NCBI RefSeq assembly: GCF_002078875.1
Contig: NC_034415.1
Span: 18,939,975 to 19,003,974, forward strand
DNA length: 64,000 nucleotides
DNA from: Numida meleagris
Taxonomy: Eukaryota; Chordata; Aves; Galliformes; Numididae
Direction: 5' to 3'
Positions 1 to 12,859 of this stretch are shown in pieces. Numbering within the stretch: the stretch's first letter is position 1; each line of letters starts with the position of its first letter. The notes under the pieces were generated by a model. It made no database searches. It was not told where the DNA came from and saw nothing but the letters and a program-made list of their open reading frames with translations. A program made the translations under genes and the position numbers.

Positions 1-565
1 CTGAGAACTTTAACATATGCAGTTGCTTGCAAAAAAAAAAAAAAGCAGGAGAGATGCATGGAGAATAACTTTTTAAGAACAAAACTAAAAAAATGTTAGA
101 GACCAGTGTTGGGATAGTAGTGAACTGATGAAGAACTTGCCTTGGAAAAGAGAAACGTAGACTACTTCCATAAGCAGTTTCACAGTTTTTTTAATAAAAT
201 CACACATGGTGTGTGTATATGTATAAAGCAGAATACTTGCTCACCAACACGTTTTTTTCCATAGTAATGCCTTTTGAAATGTATGATATGCCAAGAACTT
301 GAGATGGTTTAACTGGCTTTAGTTTGTAAGAAATTGGAATACGATTATGTCTTAGGATTAAGTACAAAATAGTACCAGGAAAATCAACGATGGCAATTCT
401 GGTGTCACTGCATGTATCACACTTCAAATACATGTTATAAGAAGCTGACACTCATGATGTCTACAAGTATGTGATTCTTTTTACATAATGTTTTCCACGA
501 GGTTAATGCTGTTTCCTTATTTGGTGCTTTTTTATGCAATTAACTTATTTTTACTGTCACTGCAG
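1..565 (+). other. USP33: USP33 intron, 3' part
   Basis: This is AT-rich intronic sequence ending in the acceptor ...tcactgcag at 565. There is a short A tract at about 31-44. I found no exon that could be joined to 566 in phase. An 83-codon minus-strand open frame at 200-451 matches nothing I know. Confidence 0.8.
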
Positions 566-674
566 GTATGGAGGAGGACCAGCTGTTAACCATCTGTATG
601 TTTGTCATACCTGCCAAATAGAGTCTGAAAGACTTGAAAAAAGAAGGAAAAATGAATTGGAGATGTTTATTCGG
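566..674 (+). CDS. USP33: USP33 coding exon a: end of DUSP domain 1
   Basis: The exon lies between acceptor TGCAG (561-565) and donor GTAAAA (675). It encodes 36 whole codons after one base that completes a split codon. The protein begins [16 protein letters not shown], the closing strand of a DUSP domain. It then runs into a charged linker rich in E, R and K ([18 protein letters not shown]) that connects to the second DUSP. Confidence 0.95.
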
Positions 675-3600
675 GTAAAAAAGTAAACAATTCTTAGACT
701 TTCTGCTTTTCAGCATCACCTGATATTCGTGACTTGATGCAGGATGTTATCAAAATTTCATAGGCAATTTCTGTAACAAATGATTTTTACTAAATGTGTG
801 CATACCTATACAGAATCCTTTCCTTTCTGTTAATAACAACAATGTTCTTATGATATCTCACACAATTGTTTATACAGAAATACATATTGAGGAAATATTT
901 CATGTTTCTTAAATCGCTTCTTTTATTGATAGCATGGAAACTGAATGTAGCCATGTAAGCAACTTTTCTTTGTACACTGCCAGTGATCTGTCCTGTGCAA
1001 GAAAATGATCTATAGTTTCTAAAAAAAAAAAGAATAAAATATTATGATTTTAGGAAATTTGAGGCTTCAAGAAATAATTTTTGTTAAAGAAACATTTTTC
1101 CCCTGATGCAATTAAGTCTGAGATTGTCTGTAGCTGTTTTCTGTGATGTTGCCTTGCGAGAGAATCTTGAACAACTCAAACTGATTTTCTTATTTTTACT
1201 TTTTTACTTATTTACTTTAATAGGAACAAAAATCTTACATGTTTTCATCTAAAGCAAATAAAAAGTTGTGAAAAATCCTAGTGCATGAGCTCATTGGGCC
1301 TGTTCAGAGTATTGGGAGAAAAACAAACAGATGAAAATATAGTTTATCACATAAAAAAACCTTACGTAAAACTGATAAGCAAATCTTTAAAAACAGTTTT
1401 ATTTTACAAAAATTTTTCAGCTTTCTTCTGCCATGTCAAAGTTCAATCTTTACAGTAATACAGTAATTATTTGGTAGCATTTGATTGGTAAGCGCTTGTG
1501 CTTAAGAACCAGTCTACTCTTGTTGTTCTCAGAAGAAAAAAAGTTCTTGAGAACAAATCATTTTTTTCAGATGAAGGCTGCCACTACATCAATCTCACCT
1601 CAGGAATTCACCAAGGACTTCCTGTTCTGATGGCCTGTAGTTGTTAACGTTATGTAGCAGTGTAATACTATGTTGTTAATAGTTAAGAGTGGTTGAAAGA
1701 GCTTAAAGGAAAAAAAAAAAGGCAGAAAAATGAAGGTCCATTTTTCCTTCCAGCTTTATAGGGCATTCCAAGAAGAAGAATCTCCATCAACTTTTTACTG
1801 CATCAGTATGCAATGGTTCAGAGAATGGGAAGGATTTGTAAAAGGCAAAGACAGTGGTAAGCTGTGCTTCATTTCAAAATACCAGTTCTTATTTCTTGCT
1901 ACACAGTGGTAATATTTTTGTAAATTTTTTTGCTTTGATAGAGGGATGGAGGATTAGCAGCAAGAGAAGGCAACAAAAGTTCTTAGAACAACCATCTAAG
2001 ATGTTGGGTTTATGGTTGCAAATATACCCAGGAACCACATTGCAAAATACAGTGAAATGTTGGTAATTCACAGGAACGGATAATGAGATAGCTGTAGAAA
2101 GAACATTGTATCTTTGAGCTGGTGTGGAGGGTGATTGTTGTATCCCTGCTGCTGCCTACAGATATTGGGGAGGATGTATTTTGCAGTACAAACTGATGGA
2201 TAATGCTGCAGCCTCTGCAGGAAAGGTGATCTCACTGGCTCAGCATAAACTTACAGATAACTCAGTAACAACCATAACAATACAACTTGAGTATTCTTTA
2301 GGTGCCTCTAAAGATGTGAAATGGAAACTCTGATAAAATGTTCTACAGTCTTATCTGAGTCTGCTTTAGAACAATTTTGCTAGGGGTAAAAATGAGGATT
2401 AATTTGTATTTGATGTTGCTTGAAGACTTATTGTAATCATGGATGTTTTGAAAAACTTCCTCTTAATTAAAACTCTGTTTATCTGTTAACAACTTAAAAC
2501 ATGCTGTGAGGCAGTACAAAAAGCAAGCGGCAGACAAACTAGCTATTTCTCCTTCCATTCGAAAATGAAAACTCCAATCTGCCTTTTTTTTTTTTGTACT
2601 CTAATTTTAACCATCCTTTCTGTCACAATAGATCCCCCTGGTCCCATTGATAATGCTAAGATTGCAGTAACAAAATGTGGAAATGCTGTGCTAAAACAAG
2701 GTAGGTGTCTGATACTACTGCAGTATTGGGCTCCTTGTGATATATTTGCTCAAGTTCGGTAAAATTACTATGAATTCTTATCTTTAACTGTTACGGTGAA
2801 ATGGTGATACCTAATGAATCTGTATTCTGTTCTTGTTTCAGAACTAAAAACTAAATGTTAGGGTGTGGTTGAGGAACCGGCAGTTGTTTAAAGGCCCATT
2901 TCTTTGAGAGAAAAATTTGCTCTCGAAGAATTAGTATCTACAATAGGCTAATCCAAGGGCAGATAAGAGTTTAAGAGGAGATGGACAGTACCTTTAAAAT
3001 GGCCAAACTGTGCATTTGGCTTTGTAGCGCTTTGTTGCGTTTCTTTGCTCTGAACGTTAGATTTGCTTGGCTTTTAGATTGTTGTTTATCTGTATGTAGT
3101 TATTTGAATCTTGAAATCTAATTTGAAACAAGAGCTGCTTCTGATAGAAGGAAATCATACTTAAATGTTGTTGCTCATTTTTTTGGAAGTTACCACTGTA
3201 TATTACAAAAAGCTCTCTAGCACATAAAGATAAGGTTTTTTTAATTATTCTTCAGTCAGATGGTTAAAACCAACCATCTGTTTGAAAACTTGTGGGTACA
3301 GAGAGAAAAAAAATCTAATGTCATCTTTATGAAGATCTCAAACTTCATACAGAAGCATAATATCAATATATTAATTATAATGCATATCAATATTTAAATA
3401 GCTCAACTATTGCAGTGTTAAAATTGAGGAAAAAATCCAGCTACCAACTAAAAGTCAATTTAACTTAATGCCTCAGCATGCATAAAGAACCTACAGGGGG
3501 CAGTCAGTAGAGGCCAGTAGGTTCAACATGAATCTTGCCAATTGTGAAATGCAAAGAACACACTTAAAAAAGAATGAATTCTTGCACCCATGAATTTTTG

Positions 3601-5196
3601 TAGCACATCTTAATGGTTAAAGCTCTTAACATAGAAATTAAATACAAGTCTTCAAACATCTGACTGATGTTTAGTAGCAACGTAAAATCAGATTAGAATC
3701 GATAGTAAAATAGACAGTTATTGACTCTGAACTTCAGCTATATCGGTTCAGATTAGGTAGAACTAGGGTAGAGATTAAGAGGAATAGGCTGTGGAAAACT
3801 TCTAAGTTGTGAGAGAAAAGGGAGGATTGCCTCTAAATAGTGTACAGTATTATATAGTTCTGTGACTCTGTGGTCCTGATCCCACTTCTAATGAACTAAT
3901 GTTTGCTGTGGCTGTTCAATTACACCTGAACGCTGGAAGCTTAATAAGGGAGTGAAGATCTACCCCTGTGCCTGCAGAGGTGGACTTGTTTTTTGAGTCC
4001 CTGAAAAATGTAAAACTCAAATGTAACTTCATTAGTACTGGCACAGGATCTGCATCATGACTTCATATGGAAGTTTTGTGTGGCTAAGTTGGTGTGGATA
4101 AACAAACTTGAAGCTCTTTGCTCCTTTTATCTTTGGGAGTTTATTAGATGTGAGGCATAGCAGGAGGCCTGCTGGAGCAGGTGGCAAGGACAGAAAATAT
4201 AGGAGACAGGGAGAGAAGCCTTTTTTTTTTTAAGTAGAAATTTGGCTCAATGAAACTTAGACGTAATAAAAGAATGTTGGGAGAAACTTGCTGTAGTGCA
4301 AGTTCTTAATGAGTTGCTTAAAGAAAGGGTGTTTATTCTAGTAGAATAGAAATTTGTCCTCTGTTATCTAGGTTAACATGAAGAATACACTACAATTGTA
4401 TCAGGCAGGATCACTCTGATTAAATATGGAGGGATGATATGCTGATGTTCCCTGGCCCCTTGCTGTTCTAAAAGTTTATGGAGAATCAGAAAAGACTGTT
4501 GGATGCTGTCCTGGGACAGCAGAGAAACCTCTAGCCAGAAGAGTGGGATCATAAGCAGAGACTTTAATAATAAACAAAAAGAAGTCAGGCTGACTCATCA
4601 CACTGCCACATACTTTTATTCTTTATTATCACTATTATTTATTTGATGCAAAAATCTTGAATCCTTGAAGTTTACACAGTAATGGTTAGGAATTTTTTTG
4701 TTAATATGAATCCTTCCATACCAGGAAGCAGCTCCACAACTCCAAGACCTATCAGTTGTTAGCTTGCTGGATAAATTTCAGTTAAAATGCACCATGTGTT
4801 TTGTATTTGGGGTGTGTTAAGTACTGGATAGTTTTGAGAGAAGGTAGCGTGTAAGAATGAAGAAATATAATGTTAATACAAAAAAGTCCTTGGGTTTGGT
4901 AGCTGGCACAAGAAAAAGTGCAAATTAGATTTCTGTTAAATTTGAAATAAATTCTTCTTTTTGTATCTGTTACAAGCTTCAAATAGTCATGGAAAGAACT
5001 GTTCTACGTAGTAACTAAAACGTTTAAAATGTTTGCAGGTGCAGACTCTGGACAGATATCTGAAGAAACATGGAATTTTCTTCAGTCAATCTATGGTGGA
5101 GGTCCAGAGATCATACTCAGACCACCTGTTCCTACAGTAGAACCTGATATCTTGCAAACAGAAGAGAAGATTGAATTAGAAACTCATTGTCTGTAG
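566..5196 (+). CDS. USP33: USP33, ubiquitin-specific protease 33, last four coding exons (5' partial)
   Basis: Exons 566-674, 1754-1856, 2632-2700 and 5039-5196 join in compatible phases into one reading frame ending in TAG at 5194-5196. The translation starts [19 protein letters not shown], continues with [36 protein letters not shown] and [17 protein letters not shown], and ends in LETHCL. I recognise this as the C-terminus of USP33 (VDU1). The family removes ubiquitin from clients such as type 2 deiodinase, the beta2-adrenergic receptor and Robo1 (established knowledge). The window contains the end of DUSP domain 1 and the whole of DUSP domain 2, with its PGPIDN signature and terminal YGGGP. 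The zinc-finger UBP and catalytic USP domains lie to the left of the window, so no catalytic residues can be inspected. The paralogue USP20 has a similar DUSP pair, but the close match to human USP33 and the ZZZ3 neighbour favour USP33. Confidence 0.95.
675..1753 (+). other. USP33: USP33 intron between exons a and b
   Basis: This 1079 bp intron runs from donor GTAAAA to a pyrimidine-rich acceptor TTTTTCCTTCCAG. It contains short A runs near 1020 and 1709 and nothing else I can identify. Confidence 0.9.
1754..1856 (+). CDS. USP33: USP33 coding exon b: start of DUSP domain 2
   Basis: The exon has acceptor TTCCAG and donor GTAAGC. Its 34 codons plus one base encode [19 protein letters not shown] and then [15 protein letters not shown]. 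The tryptophan pair in QWFREWEGF is the typical opening of a DUSP domain. It ends in phase 1 (G), and the next exon supplies AT to complete aspartate. Confidence 0.95.
1857..2631 (+). other. USP33: USP33 intron between exons b and c
   Basis: This 775 bp intron runs from donor GTAAGC to acceptor TCACAATAG. A T tract lies at about 2584-2595. No repeat or further exon is recognised. Confidence 0.9.
2632..2700 (+). CDS. USP33: USP33 coding exon c: PGPIDN segment of DUSP domain 2
   Basis: This 69 bp exon has acceptor ACAATAG and donor GTAGGT. It encodes (D)[19 protein letters not shown] followed by LKQ(G). The PGPIDN motif is the most conserved landmark of DUSP domains (family knowledge). Both ends split a codon, and both joins read cleanly. 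Confidence 0.95.
2701..5038 (+). other. USP33: Last USP33 intron
   Basis: This 2338 bp intron runs from donor GTAGGT to acceptor GTTTGCAG. It contains a CTCF-like motif (3490-3503), a 9 bp-stem inverted repeat CAGATGGTT/AACCATCTG at 3257-3280, and short A or T tracts. I see no recent CR1 copy. Confidence 0.9.
3490..3503 (+). promoter_or_regulatory. CTCF-like core motif in the last USP33 intron
   Basis: The sequence CCTACAGGGGGCAG matches 12 of 14 positions of the CTCF core CCASYAGRKGGCRS, including the AGGGGGCAG half. The call rests on motif similarity only. Occupancy cannot be judged from sequence. Confidence 0.4.
5039..5196 (+). CDS. USP33: USP33 terminal coding exon: end of DUSP domain 2 and stop
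   Basis: After acceptor TTTGCAG the frame reads (G)[36 protein letters not shown], then [15 protein letters not shown] and TAG (5194-5196). [11 protein letters not shown] closes the second DUSP domain, echoing the YGGGP that closes the first. The short acidic tail is typical of USP33. The 3'UTR continues in this exon. Confidence 0.95.
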
Positions 5197-6205
5197 CTAC
5201 TGAGGAAAAGATGAATTTGTAAGGAATCCAGCTTCCTTACCAAATGCCCAAAATACATTCCTAAAAGTTTTATTCTCTTGTCTGTTGGAGGCACAGCTCA
5301 CTGGGCATTACATTAACTACAGAATTGTAAGTTGAAATATGTATTGCAATTTGTTTAAATGAAGACTGTTTCTCTGTTTTGGCAAGTGTGTAGTTTGTTC
5401 TTCTTGGAGTGTTTGGTCAGTGGAAAACACTGTCATTTCTTGATTTTTCGGTGTAAGTCAAAATCCTGTTACATCCTTAGACTTGAAAAATGGGAGCAAA
5501 GTTCTAGAGATGTTATGTATCCCTCCTGACTGGGCTTCTGATACCTACAAACTTCTGCCTGTCTTAATTGTCAAGTCTTGACAAGCCTAGGTATAAGGAG
5601 GGTTTATTCTAAATGGATTGCAATCAATGATAAAGAAAAAGGATTTTACTTTCTTAAGTGCTCAGGAAAAAAATTCTCACTTATTTTGCACTGTAAGTAT
5701 ATAAAATGAATAGTATATAACATCCAAATCTTAACATATTTGAATGGATCAAACATTAACGTAGATTGAATATTGTTTTAGGCAGCGAATGTCGTAAGTT
5801 ATTACCTGCTCAATTTTGCATCTTTAGGCTTCTGTAACTCTATAAACCTGCTAGCATTAATAATATTTGTGAGAAAAAGATACAGTCTTCTTTAGGGTAA
5901 TGTTTGAGAGCATGAAATGTGAAATGTAAAATGATTACGGACATGAGTGATATAAATTTCAGAAGTTAAATTGTCTGGTCTCTTGAATTATATTCACAGA
6001 TAGTTGCTTTTGAAGAGTTTTATTGTATTGTTCATTGGCATGATGACCTATAATGTGAAAAGCTGGATAAAATGTATATATTGCAAAACTTTACTAAATG
6101 AGTTAGATTGGAATGCAGAATGGCACTTGCTCTTTTCTTTGCCTGATAGCTATCAAATAAGCAATGCTATTCAAGGCTACTCAATTAAAAAAAGAAGGGG
6201 GGGGG
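5197..6205 (+). other. USP33: USP33 3'UTR (end inferred)
   Basis: This is AT-rich sequence following the USP33 stop with no splice structure. The right end is provisional and is placed after the ATTAAA at 6184. A longer 3'UTR reaching AATAAA at 7073 is possible. Confidence 0.5.
6184..6189 (+). terminator. USP33: Candidate USP33 polyadenylation signal ATTAAA
   Basis: This is the common variant hexamer, about 1 kb after the stop codon. A G-rich tract follows at 6197-6209, with a further G/T-rich stretch at about 6235-6250 that could serve as the downstream element. No transcript data are available. Confidence 0.3.
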
Positions 6206-6209
6206 GAGG

Positions 6210-9200
6210 GGCAAAAAAACCAAACAACCTTAAAGTGGGGAGGGTTGGGAGCCCTCTTAAATGGTTTTCATTTATTACATCAATATGAAAACTTCTGAAG
6301 TAATACTGTGATATTATTCCTATGTATTTCCTGGCCACTTTCTATTTAGGCAATGACGTGGACAGTTGTAACTCCAGAGTGAAAAATACTGATGTAACAT
6401 TCTTCCGGCTAATTTTACATCTAATATAAAATGAAAGTTGTACTTCATAAAGTACTTAAAGCCATTGTGGTTTAAAGCCACCTATAAGAGTCTCAGTGTC
6501 CTATAACCTAACGCATTTGACCATGTATGTTGCTGATATGTTGTATAGGAGGTTCTGTCTGAAATCCCAGCTGTAAATCCCAGCATTTTCCTTAGCCTAC
6601 CCGAGAAGAACTAGAGCTAAAACCAGAACACAATAGGGTGGATGAGAGGGGCAGATGAACAGCAATACAAAGCCAATGATTATATTACTAGTACATAAGA
6701 AAAATATTTCTTAATTTTAAACCTTATTAAACTTTATCACAAGTATCAGTTGGCCAGCCAACGAAATGTTTAATCTGGATAAGTAGAACAGACTGCCCTA
6801 GTAAAATCCGCAGAGGAAGAAAGGCTGGAATGGTGGGGACATTAACTTGTCCAAGGCATGAAGCAGTGTCAAGTATTCAGGGTATTACAGCAGATCAGAT
6901 GAAGAGTCAAAATCCAATTATAGCAAAAAACAAAAACAACAAAAAAAACCTGGGTAATAGTAACAAAAGCATCAGATGCAAGGCACAGGAGGTAATTATT
7001 CTGCTCTACTTGATGTTGTGCTTGATTGTGAGATTTCATCTGTACTGTTCCCAGTTTTGGATGTTACTTGATAATAAATGCAAGCTGGGGAAAGATGATT
7101 TCAGAGAAGAGCTGCAAGACTCAATTCTGAAAAGTAAGTTCTCTTGCTTAAAAGAATGCTGAAGGAAGATTCAAGGAAGAAAGCAGTTTTTCTTAGATGA
7201 GTAGGAATATCTGCCTCTACTTCAGTAATGGTGACTTGGGTTTAGATAGAAGAAATACTTCTAGATTTCTAATAGTCTAGCAGTTCTGCAGAAATTTTTT
7301 CTACTCCCTGAGAATCCACTGTCATACACAGTCCTGAACTGTGATGTGTATAAACCAGTAACGAGATGCTTCAAAGTAGCAGAGCTGTGAAGTGCTTCTG
7401 TCACCTCAGTGACAGGCATCCTCACGCTACAACTATTTGTCATGCTAACAAAAAAGGAAATTCCCACGTTTGCAGAGATGAAATGTGTTTGTGTTTAAGA
7501 TGGTTCCAAAAAGATGACTGCCTTGCTTTTAGCCCTTTGAGAACTTTACAGGGGATTTTATGCCACAGAAATGGAAATAGCCTTTTAAAATAAGACAGTG
7601 TGGGAGAACTCCAGATGGAATGCTTGTGTGTAGTGGAAGGCAGGCAGCATTGCAGTGTTTAGAGGAGAAAAACCTGCACTGCGAAGAGAGATCTGATTAA
7701 CAGCAGAGGAAGAATGCATCTCAGAAAGGGGCCATGGAAATGATTTTTCTCCATAAGCCTTTAACCAGACTTCTTAAATTGTTTGTCCATTTGTTTCCAG
7801 TTGAGGAAAGACAGCAGTGTGTTTCGGTAGCAGGGAGGCTGTCATTTCAAGAAGGGAAAATGCAGTGGAGGCCTTATTTGAGGCTTGGGACTCTAGATTT
7901 GAGCTGTTAAAAGCCTGCTGTTCAGTCTGGTCACTTTAACTCTCTCTTCTGGAGAAAGCTGCCTGGGGAGTAGAGTGCAGCTTATCAGCTGAAAGTTTGT
8001 TTTCTCTAAATTTTTCAGGATGGTGGTGGTGTTGTCTATTTACTTATTGCATGCAGTTTAGCTAAATGCTTATTGGAACCTTCAGCATCCAGAAGGATGC
8101 TTCAGATACTGTGTGAAGTAAGTGAACAGTATAATTGGAGGGGAAAAGATTAACTAAAGAGCTATTGAATTAGTAGCAAAACAAGGCACTTCTACAATAT
8201 ACTCGAGAGCTCAGAGCTAAGTAGTATGTCTGCTTAATGAAGCAAGTTAGTTGTAAAACTATTCCTTGTCGTTGGGATGTTTTACTGACTTAGAAGCTGG
8301 TCTTCTCCTTTCCCGTTACTGGAATATTAGGAAATTGAGAGAGTTCTAGAGAGGATTATGATGAGAATTCACTTTTTTTTGTTAGTCCAGAAAACTGTTT
8401 CTGCAGGTTGAATCTATACTACTCTTAAGTTTAAGGATGGCGACTTGTGTATCAGTTTATATTTAAAATGCACAGTCTATTTTTCCTGTTCCTTAATTGG
8501 CTGGAGGCACTACAGTAACTATTTCTGGTTCTACTCTGGAATAGCAATCTTGAGTAGATGCATCAGATAAAGTTTTATGTTTTTAAACAGATAAATGACA
8601 CTGGAATGCTATAATGGGTGTCAGTCTTCCTGTCAGCCTGAGAGCTTGCTAGGAAAGTTAGAGATTCTATACACTGTTCAGTAACTCTACCAAGAGAAGA
8701 TTAAATGGAGCAAAAAAGCATTGTACTAATTCATATCAGACAAGATCAGAATCAATTTTGGTAACTGCATATTTTGAGTAGATTTGTCGTCGTCAGCTGT
8801 TGAAATGCCTGAATGCAGCAAAGACATGTTTGTATGCATCTAACAAGACTTGCTGTAGGGTGACATCTCTGTGGTATGAAATCTGCCAAATCTGAATTCA
8901 AGAGAGAATAGATACACTCCTTGTTGCCACATGTCCCTTGCCGTGTTAAGATCTTGCATTAGAACTTTACTGCTCTGTCTAGATGCTATATTGTGACTTG
9001 CAAACTACTCTATGCAGTTGTATGGAAGCTATTCTTTTTTTCAGTTTAATCGCTTTTTACCGACAATACTGCATTTCATGTGGAAGTTCTGGTCTTTTTT
9101 TGCTTTGCCTGGGATTCACGTAGTCGCACGGGAATTCTTACTGTTCTACCAATAGAGTTATGCTGATTGGAGTTACCTTCTGAGCAAGATATCAAAGTCA

Positions 9201-12200
9201 AGACATCTGAAGATTGGAGTCAACAAGTAGTACTATTAGTCTCTAATTTGGAGACACAGAATACTCAAAATCTATCCTTTCAGCATAGCACAACACTCAG
9301 TAATATCTGAATGATCTTATATGTAGAGCCTTCTGTGAATTTGTATGATCCTGTATTTTCTCAACCCTAGAGCAGGGTAGTTTCATATAACTAGCTGCTG
9401 AGCTAGCAGCTTGTCCTACTGGTAGTGGGATATCAGCATAAAATAGTTAGAAACATGCTTGGCTACAGAATACATTAGGAGGATGTAATATTTTTTTATT
9501 TGTGGAACAGAAGTTAAATGCTTGAATTTTTCTTAGGAAATCTGGTGTAATTTAATGCGTGTTATGTAATAATGCTGCTTTTCAGATTCAAAACTCAAAG
9601 TAGCTGGCTTTTAGTAACACAAGGTACCCTACAATTTCTCAAAAGGACTAAATCCAAGGAGCTTCTTTCCATTTAGTACTACAGATGCTTGTTTATAATG
9701 AATATTCATCATATAAGCTAATTTTGAAAAGCGGACCTGAGATTTGGAAAATATACAGGAAAATGTTCAGATTATCTGATTGAAGAAACAAGCAGATTCT
9801 TCTTATTTGCCATACAACCATTTTACAGCAAACTAAGAAAATCCTGTTCCATTTATTCCTTTTGAATTCCCTATGTACATCTGGCTTAGTGCAGTCTAAG
9901 CAGTTTTCTCACTGAAAACCTTTCAGCTCTTCATTTTGCCCAGGAAATGAGTAAAACAACTAGGCTTTTTCATTCTTCCAAACAGATGGCTTTTCTGGCT
10001 TCCCTCTATACTTAAGCCATCCAGAGCCGACAATTAGTAGCAGGAAGCAAAGTAAGAATTCTAGACTTCAGAAGTGTCACAAAGAAGGACGAATCACTTT
10101 TAACATTATTTCACCAAAACTATCTAGTTGTTGACTTAGTTTATCTTATCAGTTTAAACAATATTCTCTTGGAGTTGGGGTAGAAAAAAAAGGAGGAAAA
10201 ACATCATTTATTTTATTGCATATATTCTGTAATAATTACTGCTGTTTAAAACTTGTGGCTTGTCTGAAATCAATAGCTTCAGCCTAGCTCTCAGTGATTC
10301 AACAAGGCGATAAAGCTTTTTTCCTCTGTAAATGTGTGAACACTGCCACATCATAAGATAAAATGTCCCTGTCTGTAATGCATCTGAAGTTACAGGTGTT
10401 TGCTTACAATAGCTGAGTCATACTTTTCATTAAAAAGCTGGTATTATCACAAAATGTTTCTCTCCTAAAGGTGTGTCAGCTGAGATATGCAGGTTAAAAA
10501 AAAATATTCAATTTCTGAGAAACAGATCACTGATTGGTTTTATGGATCCTTGTGCAACTACAGGCCAAGTCATTCAATGACTGGTTTCCTTGTAAGTGTT
10601 GTATATAGCAGCTATGCTATTTGATTGATTTAAATAGGTTGAAACAGGGATGCTACCATAGAAAACATGAGCCAAGGAACAGCTCTGTCAGTGCTGTACC
10701 TTATGGTCTTCAGCACCTGTCTATGCACAAACAAGAGCTGGGGCTCCAGTGAAGTTGTGGGGATAAAACAGCTCATTTTCTAGCTAATAGTGTTTTAAGA
10801 GGTGGGGCTGACCTCCTCTTCTTTAGCTTGTCCCACTATAACATGAGGAAAAGCTGTCATTAACAGAGTTTTCCCTTGATCAGAATGTTTTTTTTGTTGT
10901 TTTTGTTTTTGTTTTTTTTTTACTACCACCAGTGGCAAGGCCAGAAGAGTTGTTATTGCATTATAAATTTCTTGAGGCTGTCCACAACGATTATCGGTGT
11001 ACAGCAGAAGCTGCTGCACAGAGAAAATGGTTGTGCCAAGACTTAGGATTTGGGTAGGTAATATGAGTAGCTGGGGAAGGGGAAATGTGTTAGAGAAATG
11101 GGACAGTGCTGGGCAGGAGCGTATTCCTTTATGCTTAGGAATTATTTAGAAGCTACTACAGCATCCTGCAGGGGAGGAGCTGCCAGATAGCATGAGCAAA
11201 TGGAAAAAGTTTGAATTGTGAGGACAACAGAGTCAAAGTAGAGCCCCATCCAACCAGCTTCAAGCAAAGCAGGTTTCTCAGGGTTTAAATGTAAATTTTC
11301 TTGGGTGGAGATACTAAGTATAATAAGAATAAGCACAGTAAATATGCTTGATCTCCTTACTATGCATGGCTTGTTTTTTCCTCTTTGCATGTAGTTATTT
11401 TTCTCTGGTAGGCTTGCTGAGCCAAACTGCCCTGTGGGTATGCAATTGCTGGATTCAGTCCAGCGAAAGCAGGGGCATATGGAGGTGGAGCACAGCCCAG
11501 GAGCATCCCCTTCATTAGCAGGAGCCATTACCTAAAACACTGTGCCATTAACAACGGTTGCTCTGTTATCATCCCATCACTGGGCATTATTGCCTCTTAA
11601 GCAAGATAGCAGAGCATAGCATTTAAGCACTCAGTGAATTGAAAGCAAATCCTGGTCTGGGGTGTGGTTAGGCAATATGGTTGGACTGGTTTAAACTTGT
11701 TGCCAAAAAGTATCTTCTGCCAAGAGAGAACAGTCCTGCTCCTCCCCTCTGCTGGCAACACCTTTGCCCCCGCTTCTCGCGTGCTGCCTCCATTGTCCGT
11801 CATCCAAGGCAGTTATTTCTTAGCCGAAAAATAATACCTCAGGAATGGGAACAGTTTCTTGGCGGCTTGGAAGGTGTTCTTGGGTGTTCAGATGGGCACC
11901 CGTGGGGACAGAGGGGGAGAGCATGGGGAAAGGGTGCTGCTTTGTGTCAGATCAGCTCTGCTGTATTGCTCAACTGCAGCCTGCGGCAGCCATGGGAACT
12001 TGAACAAAATACAATAGATTTTGCTGTGAGAACACTCAGTTCTACTGTGAAAGCACTAGCACTTGGCTGCAATGCAATAATGTCTTCAACTGCTGCAGCT
12101 GTTGAGCTAAGCAAACATACTTCTGCTCTGATCGCAGTCAGTGCTTACAGGTGCTTCTGCAATAACAACACAAAAGGCTCTGTTGCTCTTTAAGATTTAG

Positions 12201-12859
12201 GCACATGGACAGAAGGCTACATGAGAACAGTGGCAGAGAATCAACAAAAAAAAATTCTTTCTCCCTCTTGTGGGATTTCTGTTGTTTTGAATCCCTTCAC
12301 AGGATTTCCAAGTCAGCAAGAAACAGGGAAAAGTGAAAACCACTCGGGAAAGTGGAGAAGTGACTGAGGTTTCTGTGCAGACTCCAGGGCTGCATGGCCA
12401 GACTAGTAATTGAGACAATTACGATGTTGTTAAATCGAAAAGATCCTTTCTCTACAGAAGCACAATCAGTCTGACCACCACAGTGACTGTCTTTAAAAGA
12501 AATTGAAAAAATTTCTCACTCGGTCACCTTCTATTACAGAAGACTGTTCTAGTGTAGGATTTTCCAGCAATTTGCAGAGTTGCTAGGGGTTCTTATTATA
12601 ATGCTTTTATTGTTTTTATTGCCTTTCATAAGCATTTATATAGAAAACTTGAATCTTCTGATTTCTTGTTACCCGAAGCTCTCCAAATAGGTAAAAAATA
12701 ATTAAAAAAAAAACCACAAAACAGTGGGGTTAGAGGAGCGGTAGCTCCTCTCCCTTTGGGAGAAGGCATCGGTAAATAATGTCCCATCACATAAGCAGGC
12801 TCATTCGCAGGGAACGAGGAGGATGCCAGAATAAGACTTAAAAGGTCGATTTTTAGACA
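6210..12859. other. Intergenic DNA between USP33 and ZZZ3
   Basis: This is about 6.6 kb of AT-rich unique-looking sequence. I see no coding exon, RNA gene or well-preserved CR1 copy. Short A/T tracts lie near 6930-6950, 10886-10920 and 12705-12720. A 170-codon + strand open frame at 11681-12193 has no recognisable domain and is treated as chance. Confidence 0.7.
7073..7078 (+). terminator. USP33: Alternative polyadenylation signal AATAAA
   Basis: This is the first canonical AATAAA I noticed after the USP33 stop, about 1.9 kb downstream. It could mark a longer 3'UTR isoform or be a chance hexamer. Confidence 0.2.

Noticed and set aside
200..451. 83-codon minus-strand open frame in the first USP33 intron segment
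   Set aside because: It has no recognised homology, is shorter than a convincing exon-free gene, and lies in intronic DNA of the opposite-strand gene.
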